DNA of 64,000 nucleotides, from positions 124,001 to 188,000 of the forward strand of contig NZ_JAAILA010000011.1 in the NCBI RefSeq assembly GCF_010974825.1, read 5' to 3'. The DNA is from Aeromonas rivipollensis (lineage in GTDB: Bacteria > Pseudomonadota > Gammaproteobacteria > Enterobacterales > Aeromonadaceae). The translations under genes were made by a program, and so were the position numbers. The notes beneath the pieces were generated by a model. That model saw nothing but the letters and a program-made list of their open reading frames with translations, was not told the origin of the DNA and did not search any database. Below, piece by piece: positions 15,812-24,728 of the stretch (its first letter is position 1; each line of letters opens with the position of its first letter).

Positions 15812-17935
15812 TTACGGCTGCCGACCGGCGAACACCACTACCACCTTGTCCTCCCCCTTCTCCCGCACGAAGCTGTAGGGAACATCGGACAGCTTCTTGT
15901 GGCTGCCTGCCGCCACCGCCGGATGGGCGGCGCGGAACTGGCCTAGCCTTTGCCAGTGCTTGACCAGCTCGGCCTTCTCGCCGCTCCCCAGATCCTGCCA
16001 GTTCATGTCGGATCGCACGCTCTGATCGAACACGCCGCCATCCTTGGCCAGACCCCGGCCAGACTCGTCCCCGTAGTAGAGCTGTATGCCCCCCGGCAGC
16101 AGCATGAAGCTGTTGGCGACTCTGCGTTGCAGCGGCACGTCCTGATAGTCGCCGAAGAACAGCTTGGTGTCGTGGGAGCTGATGTAGCTCAGCACGTTGA
16201 ACTCGGGATCCTGGTTGATGCGGCTGGCGTAGCTGGCATAGGTCGGCTCGGCACCGGCCATGCACTGGGCCTGGGGCAGGGCGAACTCCCGCTGATAGTC
16301 GAAGTTGATCAGGGAATCGAAGCCGTTCTGGTACCAGAAATCCTTGGCGACCCCGTGATCCCACACCTCGCCCACCATGTAGAAGGGCAGATCGTCGAGC
16401 GCCTTGTCCGGGTTGGCGGCCTTCCACTCCTTGAGCGCCGTAGTGCCCGCCTGCTTGAGCCTGGCCCAGACCGCGGGCTCCAGGTGCTTGACGGTGTCGG
16501 CCCGGAAGCCGTCGATGCCGAAGCGGCGTACCCAGTCGGTGTGCCAGGCGATGAGGTAATCGCTGACGCTTGCGTTGGGGAGCGCCTTGGCCCGGGTATC
16601 CTGCTTGGCGGTGAGCAGGGGTGGCAGCCCCACCGGCTTGGTGGACTCGGTCAGGAAGTCCGGCAGCCCCGCCACCGAGCCGGTGACGTCGTCGGTGCCG
16701 GGTTGCGGGTAGCCGGGCAGGCCGGCGCGCACCCAGTCAGGGCCCCACCATTTGCTCCACTCGCTCGATTGGTAGTCGATAAACTGGTTGTAGCCATGCC
16801 AGTTGAGGCCACCGCTCGGGCGCCACTGGTTCCAGGTGGTCGGCAACTTGCCGCTGTTCTGGGTGAGGTCGGTGAGCCCCAGATCCTGCAGATCCGCCAG
16901 GGTGGCGTAACCTGCGTGGTTCATCACCACGTCCAGGATGATCCGCATGCCGCGCTTGTGGGCCTCGTCCACCAGGGTCTTCAGGCTCTCCTCGTCGCCG
17001 TAGTTGGGATCTATCTTGGTGAAGTCGAGCGCCCAGTAGCCGTGGTAGGCGTAGAAGGGGAAGTTGCCCTGCTCGCCGCCGCCGATGAAGCCGTGCACCT
17101 GCTCCACCATGGGAGTGATCCAGATGGCATTCATGCCGAGGCTCTTGATGTAGTCGAGCTTCTCGGTCAGCCCCTTGAAGTCGCCGCCATGCCAGGTGGC
17201 GACCTCGTCCTGACCATCCTTCTGGCGGCCGAAGCTGTGATCGTTGGCGGGATCGCCGTTGTGGAAGCGGTCGGTCAGCAGGAAATAGACGCTCGCCTGA
17301 TCCCAGCTGAAGGGGGCCGCCTTGGCCGCCTTGACCGGTTCGAGCAGCAGCAGGCCGCCGCTCTCCTTGCTCGGGGTCAGGGTCAGCTTGCCCTGGGTGA
17401 CCACGGCCTCCTGTCTGGAGTAGGCATCCCGCAGCCGGGTGCCGTCGGGCCAGACTCCTTTCAGCGATACCGTCACCGGGCCACCATCCCAGGCGATACA
17501 GGGCTCTGTCGGGGGCTGGCGTTTGAACTCGCTCTTTTTGGTCGCCCGCAGCACCTTGAGGCTGGGGGTGTCCGGGTTGAAGGTGAACTCGTAGTCCCCC
17601 GCCAGCATCACCCTCAGGTTGAAGCTTGCCCCCTTGCTGCACTTGTCCATGGGTTGGGCTGTGCCGAAGGGGAGCGCTTTGACCTCGGTCGGCCCGAAGC
17701 TGGTGCCGCAGCTGTTGCCGGCATCGGCGATGCGGATCTGGTGGCTGCCCTTGTCCAGCTTGTGGGTCAGGGTGATGGTGCCCTTGTCCAGCGTCAGCGC
17801 CTCGGCCACCGGTTTGCCATCCACATAGAGATGCACCTCGGGGGCGGCCAGCGCCTGACCGACGAACAGTGGCGTGGCCAGCAGGGCGAGCCACAGGGAG
17901 GAGGGGCGGAGATCGAAACGAGGCGAGGGACGCAT
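15812..17935 (-). CDS. malS: Periplasmic alpha-amylase MalS
   Basis: A 707-residue GH13 alpha-amylase that aligns along its length with E. coli MalS, a periplasmic enzyme that trims maltodextrins from their reducing ends. An N-terminal signal peptide ends at ALAAPEVHL. A beta-rich N-terminal domain of about 230 residues with a carbohydrate-binding character precedes the barrel. GH13 regions are clear: DVVMNHAGY, GFRADTVKH (nucleophile Asp), MVGEVWDHG (acid/base Glu) and ISSHDTKLF (transition-state Asp). The C-terminal EDKVVVVFAGRQP matches MalS. The ATG at 17935 has AAGGA 7 nt upstream. It stands alone; no malT-type box is evident. A weak CRP-like TGTGA-N6-TTCAA lies upstream near 18020. Confidence 0.9.
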   Translation of the reverse strand: MRPSPRFDLRPSSLWLALLATPLFVGQALAAPEVHLYVDGKPVAEALTLDKGTITLTHKLDKGSHQIRIADAGNSCGTSFGPTEVKALPFGTAQPMDKCSKGASFNLRVMLAGDYEFTFNPDTPSLKVLRATKKSEFKRQPPTEPCIAWDGGPVTVSLKGVWPDGTRLRDAYSRQEAVVTQGKLTLTPSKESGGLLLLEPVKAAKAAPFSWDQASVYFLLTDRFHNGDPANDHSFGRQKDGQDEVATWHGGDFKGLTEKLDYIKSLGMNAIWITPMVEQVHGFIGGGEQGNFPFYAYHGYWALDFTKIDPNYGDEESLKTLVDEAHKRGMRIILDVVMNHAGYATLADLQDLGLTDLTQNSGKLPTTWNQWRPSGGLNWHGYNQFIDYQSSEWSKWWGPDWVRAGLPGYPQPGTDDVTGSVAGLPDFLTESTKPVGLPPLLTAKQDTRAKALPNASVSDYLIAWHTDWVRRFGIDGFRADTVKHLEPAVWARLKQAGTTALKEWKAANPDKALDDLPFYMVGEVWDHGVAKDFWYQNGFDSLINFDYQREFALPQAQCMAGAEPTYASYASRINQDPEFNVLSYISSHDTKLFFGDYQDVPLQRRVANSFMLLPGGIQLYYGDESGRGLAKDGGVFDQSVRSDMNWQDLGSGEKAELVKHWQRLGQFRAAHPAVAAGSHKKLSDVPYSFVREKGEDKVVVVFAGRQP

Positions 17936-18086
17936 AGGCCATTCCTTGAGCTGAGTGGGGTCCGTTGAGGCACTCATTCTAGGGGGCGCAGGGCCGGGGT
18001 TGGACCGGTAAAACACCGATTTGTGACGTCAGTTCAAATGGTTACGTTTTCAAGAATGGAAAAGTGTGAAGCGGGTGTCGCGGCCA

Positions 18087-18117
18087 TAAAAAATGCCGGT
18101 CGATGGACCGGCATTTT
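18087..18117 (-). terminator. Terminator of the gtr operon
   Basis: Twelve-base-pair perfect stem (18090-18101 with 18106-18117) with a 4-nt loop, followed by T6 on the minus strand, 35 nt after the last gene of the glycosylation operon. Confidence 0.85.
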
Positions 18118-18151
18118 CAGGTGGGGCTGTTCGCCTGCAGGCGAGCGTTCG

Positions 18152-19318
18152 TCAGACGGTAAAGAACTTGAAGTTGACGAAGGCCACCGCGATGAAGGAG
18201 GCGACCATGCCGCTGATGCAGAGCACCGCAGGGCGGATGGCGGGCCAGCGATGGGCCAGCAGCACTATGGCCAGCAGAGTCGGGTAGAGGCCGAACATGT
18301 AGCGGGGCATGGCGTTGAGCCCTGTCATCAGCGGTATGGTGCAGCAGATGAACATCAGGGTCGCCTCGGCCCAGCGCTTCTGGCTGAACAGGTAGCCGTT
18401 CAGGCACCAGCCGAAGATCACCATGATGGAGAGGTAGGCCTTGCGACCGCCCAGCTCGAAGCCGCTCAGCCACCAGTCCAGGGGGCTGTCCATGTAGCGA
18501 CCCCAGGCGACCTGGATGTGCTTGAAGGCGAGCGCATCACCGGTCAGATGGTAGAGGTAGACCATGTAGGAGAAGAGGCCGAGGGGGATGAGCCAGAGGG
18601 TGAACACCACCTTGAAGGCCCGCTCGGTGAAGCGGAAGAACTCGCGCCAGCCATAGGCCTGCAGCGCCAGGATCAGCACGGGGAACACCATCATGACCCC
18701 CAGGTTGCGGGTCCCTGAGATGAAGATGCCGAGGAAGGCGACCATCAGCCACTGCTCGCGGTAGGCGAACAGGAACATGCCCAGCATCAGCGCCATGAAC
18801 ATGGGTTCCGTGTAGCCGGAGACGAAGTAGGCGGAGAAGGGGGAGAAGGCCAGCAGCCAGACCCCGAAGCGGGCGGTGTCGTCCCCCAGCTTGAGCTGGC
18901 GCAGCACCAGCAGCATCAGCGGCAGGCTGATGAAGAAGGCGATGTTGGCCACCAGCATCAGGCCGATCAGGCTCTCCATGTTGAGCAGGCTGGAGAGACC
19001 GCCGGCGAGCATGGGGTAGAGCGGCATGAAGGCCCAGTTCGCCGCGTTGCCCTTGCTCAGCCAGCGCGGGTAGAGGTCGTAGCCGTTCTCTATGATGCGC
19101 TGGAACCAGACGCAGTCGAACTGGCAGTAGGCTTGCAGCGGGCCTATGTCGGGGGCGCCGTAGAGCTGGACACCAAAATAGCCCATGCCGTACAGGGCCA
19201 CCCGGCTCAGCACGAAGGCGGCGATGATCATCAGCCAGTCGCGGCTGCTGATGCGCAGTGACGGGCGATAGGGGAGTGCATCCCCGGCGAGGGGAGGAGT
19301 ATTGGTCATGTCATTCAT
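18152..19318 (-). CDS. Multi-pass GT-C glycosyltransferase, PIG-V-like
   Basis: A 388-residue protein with about nine transmembrane segments and a periplasmic loop after the first helix containing QFDCVWFQRIIENGYD, the acidic motif position expected in GT-C enzymes that use polyprenyl-phosphate sugars. Overall it resembles bacterial PIG-V/mannosyltransferase-type proteins. It begins within a TGATG overlap with the end of the GtrA-like gene, so translation is coupled. In Gtr systems the third gene encodes the specific transferase that moves the flipped sugar onto its acceptor, and this protein fits that role. The acceptor (O-antigen, lipid A, a glycan or a protein) cannot be told. Confidence 0.75.
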   Translation of the reverse strand: MNDMTNTPPLAGDALPYRPSLRISSRDWLMIIAAFVLSRVALYGMGYFGVQLYGAPDIGPLQAYCQFDCVWFQRIIENGYDLYPRWLSKGNAANWAFMPLYPMLAGGLSSLLNMESLIGLMLVANIAFFISLPLMLLVLRQLKLGDDTARFGVWLLAFSPFSAYFVSGYTEPMFMALMLGMFLFAYREQWLMVAFLGIFISGTRNLGVMMVFPVLILALQAYGWREFFRFTERAFKVVFTLWLIPLGLFSYMVYLYHLTGDALAFKHIQVAWGRYMDSPLDWWLSGFELGGRKAYLSIMVIFGWCLNGYLFSQKRWAEATLMFICCTIPLMTGLNAMPRYMFGLYPTLLAIVLLAHRWPAIRPAVLCISGMVASFIAVAFVNFKFFTV

Positions 19319-19689
19319 CAGGCAAAAACCCAGACGCGAGAGAGTATGTAGGTGAGTACGGTAACGGTCAGGGTGGCAATCACCACCGGCAGCAGTCCGG
19401 AGAGACCCGCAAACAGCAGGCCGCTCAGGATGAGGTTACGCACCGCCAGGGAGAAGAGGGCGACCAGCAGAAACTTGCTGGCGGCACCTTGCTTCTGGAA
19501 GGTGATGTAGCGATGGCCGAAAAACGAGAACCAGAACGCGATGGCAAAGGCCAGGGTCGTGACCAGATGTTCCGAGATGGCGGGCCAGGTGTGGAACAGG
19601 GCGATGGAGGTGCCCAGATCGACGAGGGTAGCTCCCCCGCCGACAAAACCGAAGCGAACCAGCCGCCAGAATTCCTCGCGGGAGATCAT
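19318..19689 (-). CDS. gtrA: GtrA-family flippase
   Basis: A 123-residue protein with four transmembrane helices and the GtrA signature FVGGGATLVDLG near the N-terminus and FWFSFFGHRYITFQKQ in the middle. GtrA proteins are thought to flip undecaprenyl-phosphate-linked monosaccharides across the inner membrane. The start overlaps the end of the gtrB-like gene by ATGA, and the stop overlaps the next start. All three make a tightly coupled unit. Confidence 0.85.
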   Translation of the reverse strand: MISREEFWRLVRFGFVGGGATLVDLGTSIALFHTWPAISEHLVTTLAFAIAFWFSFFGHRYITFQKQGAASKFLLVALFSLAVRNLILSGLLFAGLSGLLPVVIATLTVTVLTYILSRVWVFA

Positions 19690-20723
19690 TGGGATGCCGG
19701 CTCCTGCTTGTCCGCATCCTGCGCTTTTTCACTCTGGGTTGCCGCCGCATCCGGCTGCTTGCCCGCGTCCTGCTGGGCATACTGGCCGTAGATCCCCTCG
19801 ATGAGGTAGACGGGGCGCTGCTTCACTTCCACGAACATGCGGCCTATGTACTCGCCTATGATGCCGAGAGACAGCAGCTGAATGCCTCCGAGGAACAGCA
19901 TCACCGACATCAGGGAGGCGTAGCCCGGCACGTCTATGCCGAAGAAGAGCACCTGGGTGATGATCTTGAGGATATAGAGGAAGGCGATGAAGGAGACGCC
20001 AACCCCCACGTAGCTCCAGACCCGCAGCGGCCAGCTGGAGAAGCTCATCAGGCCGTCGAGGGCGAAGTTCCACAGCTTCCAGTAGTTGAACTTGGTCTCG
20101 CCGGCGTGGCGGGCGGGACGCTCGTAGGGGACGCCGACGGCACGGAAACCGGCCCAGGCGAAGAGCCCCTTCATGAAGCGGTTGCGCTCCGGCAGTTGCT
20201 TGAGGGCCTCGACCACCTTGCGATCGATGAGTCGGAAGTCACCGGCGTTCTCCGGCAGCTTGGTGCTGGTGGAGAGGGCGTTGAAGAAGCGGTAGAAGCC
20301 GCCGGCGGTGAGGCGCTTCATCGGGGTGTCGGCGCTGCGATCGACCCGGATGCCGTAGACGGTGTCGTAGTCACCTGTCTGCCACAGCTTGACGAACTCC
20401 AGGATGAGGGAGGGGGGATCTTGCAGATCCACGTCCATGGGGACCATGGCATCGCCCTTGGCCTGATGCAGGCCTGCGGTCATGGCCGCTTCCTTGCCGA
20501 AGTTGCGGGCCAGGTTGACCAGGGTCACGCGCGGGTCGCGGGCGATGGCCTGCTCGACCACTTCGCGGGTGCGGTCGCGGCTGCCGTCGTTGACGAACAC
20601 GATTTCAAGCCGGTCTTTGAGGGGGGCCAGTTCGGCATCTATCGCGCTGATGAAGGCGTCTATGCTCTCTTCCTCGTTGTAAACGGGAACGACCAGAGAG
20701 AGTCGAAAATCGGCACGGGACAT
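19686..20723 (-). CDS. gtrB: GtrB-type undecaprenyl-phosphate glycosyltransferase
   Basis: A 345-residue GT2 enzyme that loads a sugar from a nucleotide donor onto undecaprenyl phosphate. The catalytic domain shows VVPVYNEEESI, VFVNDGSRDRT, NFGKEAAMTAGL and DVDLQDPP (metal-binding DxD-type), followed by ERNRFMKGLFAW. Two C-terminal transmembrane helices (about 230-310) match the DPMS/GtrB architecture. The last 35 residues are a Gln/Ala/Lys-rich tail, longer than usual. It is the second gene of the operon, 56 nt after the membrane protein gene. Sugar identity (glucose, mannose or amino sugar) is not readable. Confidence 0.87.
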   Translation of the reverse strand: MSRADFRLSLVVPVYNEEESIDAFISAIDAELAPLKDRLEIVFVNDGSRDRTREVVEQAIARDPRVTLVNLARNFGKEAAMTAGLHQAKGDAMVPMDVDLQDPPSLILEFVKLWQTGDYDTVYGIRVDRSADTPMKRLTAGGFYRFFNALSTSTKLPENAGDFRLIDRKVVEALKQLPERNRFMKGLFAWAGFRAVGVPYERPARHAGETKFNYWKLWNFALDGLMSFSSWPLRVWSYVGVGVSFIAFLYILKIITQVLFFGIDVPGYASLMSVMLFLGGIQLLSLGIIGEYIGRMFVEVKQRPVYLIEGIYGQYAQQDAGKQPDAAATQSEKAQDADKQEPASQ

Positions 20724-20779
20724 GGGAACTTCCTTATTGAAAGAATTATTTTATAAGACGACTGCTGGGAACTTCAGCT

Positions 20780-21325
20780 TCACTGAGCGACGGTCAGACG
20801 TACCGACTGGACGTTGAGCGGTGTCGGAGCGGAGAGCGCCAGGAAGTTGGGATGCTTGGGATCGGCCGTCAGGGAGTCGCCCGGCAGGTTGAGCCGGATC
20901 TCGTTGATGCCCGCCTTGGCCAGCTTGACCGTGGTGGTGAAATCATGACCCAGGGCCACCTTGAGCAGGGTACCTGCTTCCGGGCTGTTGATCCTGGCCT
21001 GGATGGTGAGCTGCTCAGGTTGCGCCTGCTGCTTGGGCAGCACGAAATAGAGGCCTCCCTTGCCACTGAGCTGGGTGCCTTCGGCACTGGGCTTCTTGGC
21101 CCAGCCTTCGCTCGAGAGGAAGCGGCTCGGTTTGGTCAGGTTGAGCTCGTTGCCCGGCTGGTAAGTCATGCTGGAGTTGTGCTCCCAGAAGCGGGTCTTG
21201 CCTTCCAGGTAATAGAGCTTGTAAGCCAGGCTCACGTTGGGGTGAGCGGCCAGGTAGAGGGTGTAAAGGTAAAAACCGCTCAATGCCAGTATGGCAGCCA
21301 GAAAACCGAACTTTTTGTAGGTCAT
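20780..21325 (-). CDS. Membrane-anchored periplasmic protein of the gtr operon
   Basis: A 181-residue protein I do not recognise. It has one N-terminal transmembrane anchor (FLAAILALSGFYLYTLYLAA), then a soluble, probably periplasmic beta-rich domain with VSLAYKLYYLEGKTRFWEHN near the front. It is the first gene of the four-gene glycosylation operon. The ATG at 21325 is preferred because the anchor follows at once; GAGTGAG lies 6 nt upstream. Its place suggests a role with the Gtr transferase, such as acceptor positioning, but nothing in the sequence proves this. The region behind it is AT-rich and likely carries the operon promoter. Confidence 0.65.
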   Translation of the reverse strand: MTYKKFGFLAAILALSGFYLYTLYLAAHPNVSLAYKLYYLEGKTRFWEHNSSMTYQPGNELNLTKPSRFLSSEGWAKKPSAEGTQLSGKGGLYFVLPKQQAQPEQLTIQARINSPEAGTLLKVALGHDFTTTVKLAKAGINEIRLNLPGDSLTADPKHPNFLALSAPTPLNVQSVRLTVAQ

Positions 21326-21635
21326 ATTACTCACTCGACGCCCGACGGATAGGTAGGCTGGATTCGCGCATATGCTAATCCAATTGCAAAAAAAGCATAG
21401 TGGATCACAAAAATAAATTTGCTCACATATTAACCCCCAATGCCCCTGCAGACCAAGGGACTTTGGGGTCGTGCGCATCCTGCCTTTGCGGTGGGCTTGC
21501 AGCATGGCCTGGGGCCCTGTCCTGCCCATGGCCTCATCAGGCAAATGGCTGATATTGCGCATTGCTGTGGCAGGATCTGTCGCCATTTTGCTTCGGCAGA
21601 ATTAAGATGGGCCGTCCCGCCGTCAAGGATGACTC
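21326..21635. other. Divergent intergenic region, gtr operon / solute-binding protein
   Basis: About 310 nt without a supportable gene. The gtr-proximal 110 nt are distinctly AT-rich with A and T runs and isolated TGTGA half-sites, a likely promoter for the gtr operon, but I cannot fix -10/-35 elements with confidence. The rest is ordinary GC-rich sequence. AAGGA 8 nt before 21636 is the ribosome binding site of the next gene. Confidence 0.4.
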
Positions 21636-22400
21636 ATGAGACTGCTTCTGTGCCTGCTCTGCTGCCTGCCCCTTCACTCGCTGTTGGCCCAACCGCTCTG
21701 TACTTCTCCCCTGCGCGTCGGTTTCGACGACTGGCCCCCTTATCACTATTACCAGCAGGAGAACGGCCACCGTGAGCTGCGCGGCTTCGCGGTCGACTAT
21801 CTCAACGCCGTCTCGGCCAGGCTGGGCTGTCGTCTCGTCTATCTGGAGCGTCCCTGGAAGCGGGGGCTGCACGATCTGGAGCAGGGCCGGCTGGACATCG
21901 CCATGGAAGCCTATTTCGTTGAAGACAGGGCGCGCTATGCCTGGTTCTCCGACGCCTACAACCCGGGGCGCACGGCACTCTGGGTACGCAAGTCCGGTGA
22001 CAAGGGGGAGCAGGATCTGGCGAGCTGGCTGGCCAGGGGCAACAGGCTGGGGGTGACCAGGGACTACAACTATGGCCCCGAGATAGCCCGTCTGCTGCAG
22101 CGCTACCGCGCCCAGGTGAGCGAGGTCAATGACGTGCAAAACTATCGCAAGCTGCAGCTGGGACGGATAGACGGATTTCTTGGGGATATTCTGGCCACTC
22201 CCTGGGGTCTGAAGAGAGAGGGGCTGGCAGAGGAGGTCGTCCCCCATATCATGGGGGTCTATGAGACGCCGACCTTCTTCATGCTGAGCAAGAAGACCTT
22301 GTCGGGGGAGTTTGTGCAGCGTTTCAACCAGGCGCTCGAGGCCGTTGGCAAGAGCGAGGAGCATGCGCTCATCTGGCGCCGTTACCTGCCCGCCCGCTAG
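21636..22400 (+). CDS. Periplasmic solute-binding protein, SBP_bac_3 type
   Basis: A 254-residue secreted protein of the amino-acid binding family 3. A short signal peptide (MRLLLCLLCCLPLHSLLAQ) is followed by LRVGFDDWPPYHYY, the typical first strand and ligand-loop region, and LERPWKRGLHDLEQGRLDIAM, the classic lobe-1 helix. No permease or ATPase gene is adjacent, so it could be an orphan binding protein or a sensor-like protein of the kind common in Vibrio and Aeromonas. Ligand is unknown. Confidence 0.8.
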   Translation: MRLLLCLLCCLPLHSLLAQPLCTSPLRVGFDDWPPYHYYQQENGHRELRGFAVDYLNAVSARLGCRLVYLERPWKRGLHDLEQGRLDIAMEAYFVEDRARYAWFSDAYNPGRTALWVRKSGDKGEQDLASWLARGNRLGVTRDYNYGPEIARLLQRYRAQVSEVNDVQNYRKLQLGRIDGFLGDILATPWGLKREGLAEEVVPHIMGVYETPTFFMLSKKTLSGEFVQRFNQALEAVGKSEEHALIWRRYLPAR

Positions 22401-22491
22401 CAAAGTCGCCAGCATTCACGCATCATGGGCACCTGACCGTGGCGCCTGACAGGCCGAAGTGAACCGATATGAGGTAAGCGTGGTAAGAAGC

Positions 22492-23973
22492 ATGGGTAAG
22501 AAGTATTGGTTGGCATTGGCAAACCTTATCTGGCTGGGCTGCTGGCCGGCGGGCATGGTCCACGCCAGCACAGAACAGATGGTGGTGGCCAGTCCCAGCA
22601 TCCAGCATGACTGGTATCAGAACAGCACCGCAGAGCAGGCGCGCCATGAGCTCGAACTGCAGCTGCAGGAGGCGGTGCTTGCCCAGCTGCACCCGGATTT
22701 CTACCGGCTCTGGCAGCAGTTGCAGAAGACTCCGGCCGACAGGCGCGGTGCCCTCTATGACGAAGCCTTCGGCAAGCTGGCGCGTTTCCAGCAAGCCTGG
22801 CGCGCCATGGATCTGGTCGCCCGCGAGCAGATGCAGACCCTCAAGCTGGACCTGACCAAGCCCCTGGCCCACGAGCCTCTGGGTGACAACCTGCTAGATC
22901 AGGTCAAGCAGCTCAGGCCCCAGGTCGCCGAATACGAGGCCGTGCGCGACGAAGTGCGCAAGCTACTGGCCATGCCCATGGCCAAGCATTGGCCGACCCT
23001 GGACATGCCGACCCTGCGAGCCGGGGAGAGCGCCACCGAGCTCGGGCAGATCCGCTCCATCCTCAACGAGCTGGGGGATGGTGCCCCCACCCATCAGGAC
23101 AGCCTCTACGACGCGGACACCGAGCAGGCCATCAAGCAGTTCCAGCGCCGCCACGGCCTGACCGCCGACGGCATCATAGGCCGCCAGACCCGTTCCTGGC
23201 TCAATACCGGGCCGCAAGTGCGTGCCAGCCTGCTGCTGCGCAACCTGTGGCGACGGGACCTGGTGGATCACCTCGCCGGCCGCTACGTGCTGGTCAACAT
23301 CCCGGATTACCGCCTGAGCGTGGTGGAGTCCGGCAGCGAGGTCTTCACCAGTCGGGTCATCGTCGGCAAGGAGCAGCGGGCCACCCCCATCCTCGCCAGC
23401 GAGATCCGCTCCATAGTGCTCAACCCCGCCTGGCATGTGCCGCGCTCCATCCTGAGCAAGGACATTCTGCCCAAGCTGGGTCGGGATCCCGCCTATCTGG
23501 ATCGCGAGCAGTTCGAGGTGATCGACGGCGAGGGCAACCCGGTGCAGTTCAGCGAGGATGGCTGGCACCATGCGCTGGCGTCCGGCTTCCCTTACCGGTT
23601 GCGGCAAAAGCCGGGGGATCACAATGCCCTGGGGCGCTACAAGTTCTATCTGCCGAACAACGACGCCATCTACCTGCACTCGACGCCGCGCAAGGCCTTG
23701 TTCGAGCAGGGGGCGCGCGCCTTCAGCTCCGGCTGCATCCGGGTCGAGCACGCGGACGATCTGGCCGAGCTGCTGCTCGCCGATTCCCGCTATCAGCCGG
23801 ACAAGGTCGCCAGCATACTGAAAGAGACCCAGACCAAGTGGCTGCCGTTGACCACACCTATCCCTGTCTTCACCGTCTACTGGAGCAGCTGGATCGACGA
23901 AGAGGGGCGCCAGCAACTGCGCAATGACATTTACGGATTCGATCGAGTGAGCTTCCAGAGCCGCTTGCTGTGA
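22492..23973 (+). CDS. ldtD: L,D-transpeptidase, LdtD/YcbB type
   Basis: A roughly 493-residue periplasmic L,D-transpeptidase that forms 3-3 crosslinks in peptidoglycan. A signal peptide (KKYWLALANLIWLGCWPAGM) leads to a long helical domain, a PG_binding_1 domain near 210-235 (LYDADTEQAIKQFQRRHGL) and a YkuD catalytic domain with HSTPRKALFEQGARAFSSGC, whose Cys near residue 415 is the nucleophile. It is shorter than E. coli LdtD (615). The ATG at 22492 starts at the signal peptide but has a poor ribosome binding site; a GTG at 22459 is an alternative. The mepK homologue follows, as ycbB-ycbK do in E. coli. Confidence 0.85.
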   Translation: MGKKYWLALANLIWLGCWPAGMVHASTEQMVVASPSIQHDWYQNSTAEQARHELELQLQEAVLAQLHPDFYRLWQQLQKTPADRRGALYDEAFGKLARFQQAWRAMDLVAREQMQTLKLDLTKPLAHEPLGDNLLDQVKQLRPQVAEYEAVRDEVRKLLAMPMAKHWPTLDMPTLRAGESATELGQIRSILNELGDGAPTHQDSLYDADTEQAIKQFQRRHGLTADGIIGRQTRSWLNTGPQVRASLLLRNLWRRDLVDHLAGRYVLVNIPDYRLSVVESGSEVFTSRVIVGKEQRATPILASEIRSIVLNPAWHVPRSILSKDILPKLGRDPAYLDREQFEVIDGEGNPVQFSEDGWHHALASGFPYRLRQKPGDHNALGRYKFYLPNNDAIYLHSTPRKALFEQGARAFSSGCIRVEHADDLAELLLADSRYQPDKVASILKETQTKWLPLTTPIPVFTVYWSSWIDEEGRQQLRNDIYGFDRVSFQSRLL

Positions 23974-23990
23974 TCCCCGCCACAGAGTGA

Positions 23991-24017
23991 AGCGCCCGGC
24001 TCATGCCGGGCTTTTTC
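23991..24017 (+). terminator. Terminator of ldtD
   Basis: Seven-base-pair GC stem (23994-24000 with 24005-24011), 4-nt loop and T5 on the plus strand, so ldtD and mepK are probably separate transcripts. Confidence 0.75.
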
Positions 24018-24121
24018 ATGGGCGCTTGCGGTTTGACATGACTTTTACGGGCGGGTAGTTTCGGCCTCTGTATCATTTTCATTCACCACTGTTACTTCAC
24101 TCTGGAATGGACGGACAACGG

Positions 24122-24667
24122 ATGCTGGAACAAGAGATAAGCCGACGCCGTCTGCTGCTGGGGGCCGGTTGCCTGATGGGGGCCAGCCTGCTGTCGTTCC
24201 CGGCCGTGGCGAGCCGCAGCACGACAGGGCGTGAACTCAGCTTCTTCAACCTCAATACCGGCGAGCGGGTCAACGCCAGCTATTGGGAGAATGGCCGCTA
24301 TCTGAACGATGGCCTGGCGGAGCTCAACCATATCTTCCGCGACTATCGCCGCAACGAAGTGTTCAATATCGACAGGAAGCTGTTCGATCAGCTGTTTCTG
24401 CTGCAGCACAAGCTGGGCCGCAAGGGGGAAATTCAGCTCATCTCGGGCTATCGCTCCCCGGCCACCAATCGCCAGAAGCGCCAGCGCAGCCGTGGGGTCG
24501 CCAAACACAGCTACCACACCCTGGGGCAGGCGGTGGATGTGCGCATCCCCGGCGTGCAGCTGGCGCACCTGCGCAAGGCGGCCCTGAGCCTCAAGGTCGG
24601 CGGCGTGGGTTACTACCCCTCCGACAACTTCGTCCACCTCGATACCGGGCCGGTACGGAGCTGGTAA
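24122..24667 (+). CDS. mepK: Murein endopeptidase MepK (YcbK, DUF882)
   Basis: A 181-186-residue M15-like zinc endopeptidase homologous to E. coli MepK, which cleaves 3-3 crosslinks during cell-wall growth. The N-terminus has a twin-arginine signal (SRRRLLLGAG). Shared blocks are RDYRRNEVFNIDRKLFDQL, IQLISGYRSPATN, RSRGVAKHSYHTLGQAVDVR (zinc His and Asp) and GGVGYYPSDNFVHLDTGP (third ligand). The start may be ATG 24122 or ATG 24107; both precede the Tat motif. It acts on the bonds the upstream L,D-transpeptidase makes, so the pair balances synthesis and cleavage. Confidence 0.92.
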   Translation: MLEQEISRRRLLLGAGCLMGASLLSFPAVASRSTTGRELSFFNLNTGERVNASYWENGRYLNDGLAELNHIFRDYRRNEVFNIDRKLFDQLFLLQHKLGRKGEIQLISGYRSPATNRQKRQRSRGVAKHSYHTLGQAVDVRIPGVQLAHLRKAALSLKVGGVGYYPSDNFVHLDTGPVRSW

Positions 24668-24728
24668 CGGGTTGGCACAGGGTGGCCCCGAGCTGCTAGG
24701 CTCTGGACACTATCCAGAGGAGAGACAG

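Noticed and set aside
15950-17968. A 672-codon open frame antisense to malS
   Set aside because: Shadow of a confidently identified amylase; no motif and no translation signal.
18010-18045. CRP site upstream of malS
   Set aside because: Only the TGTGA half is good; the second half is TTCAA. Mentioned with malS but too weak for its own call.
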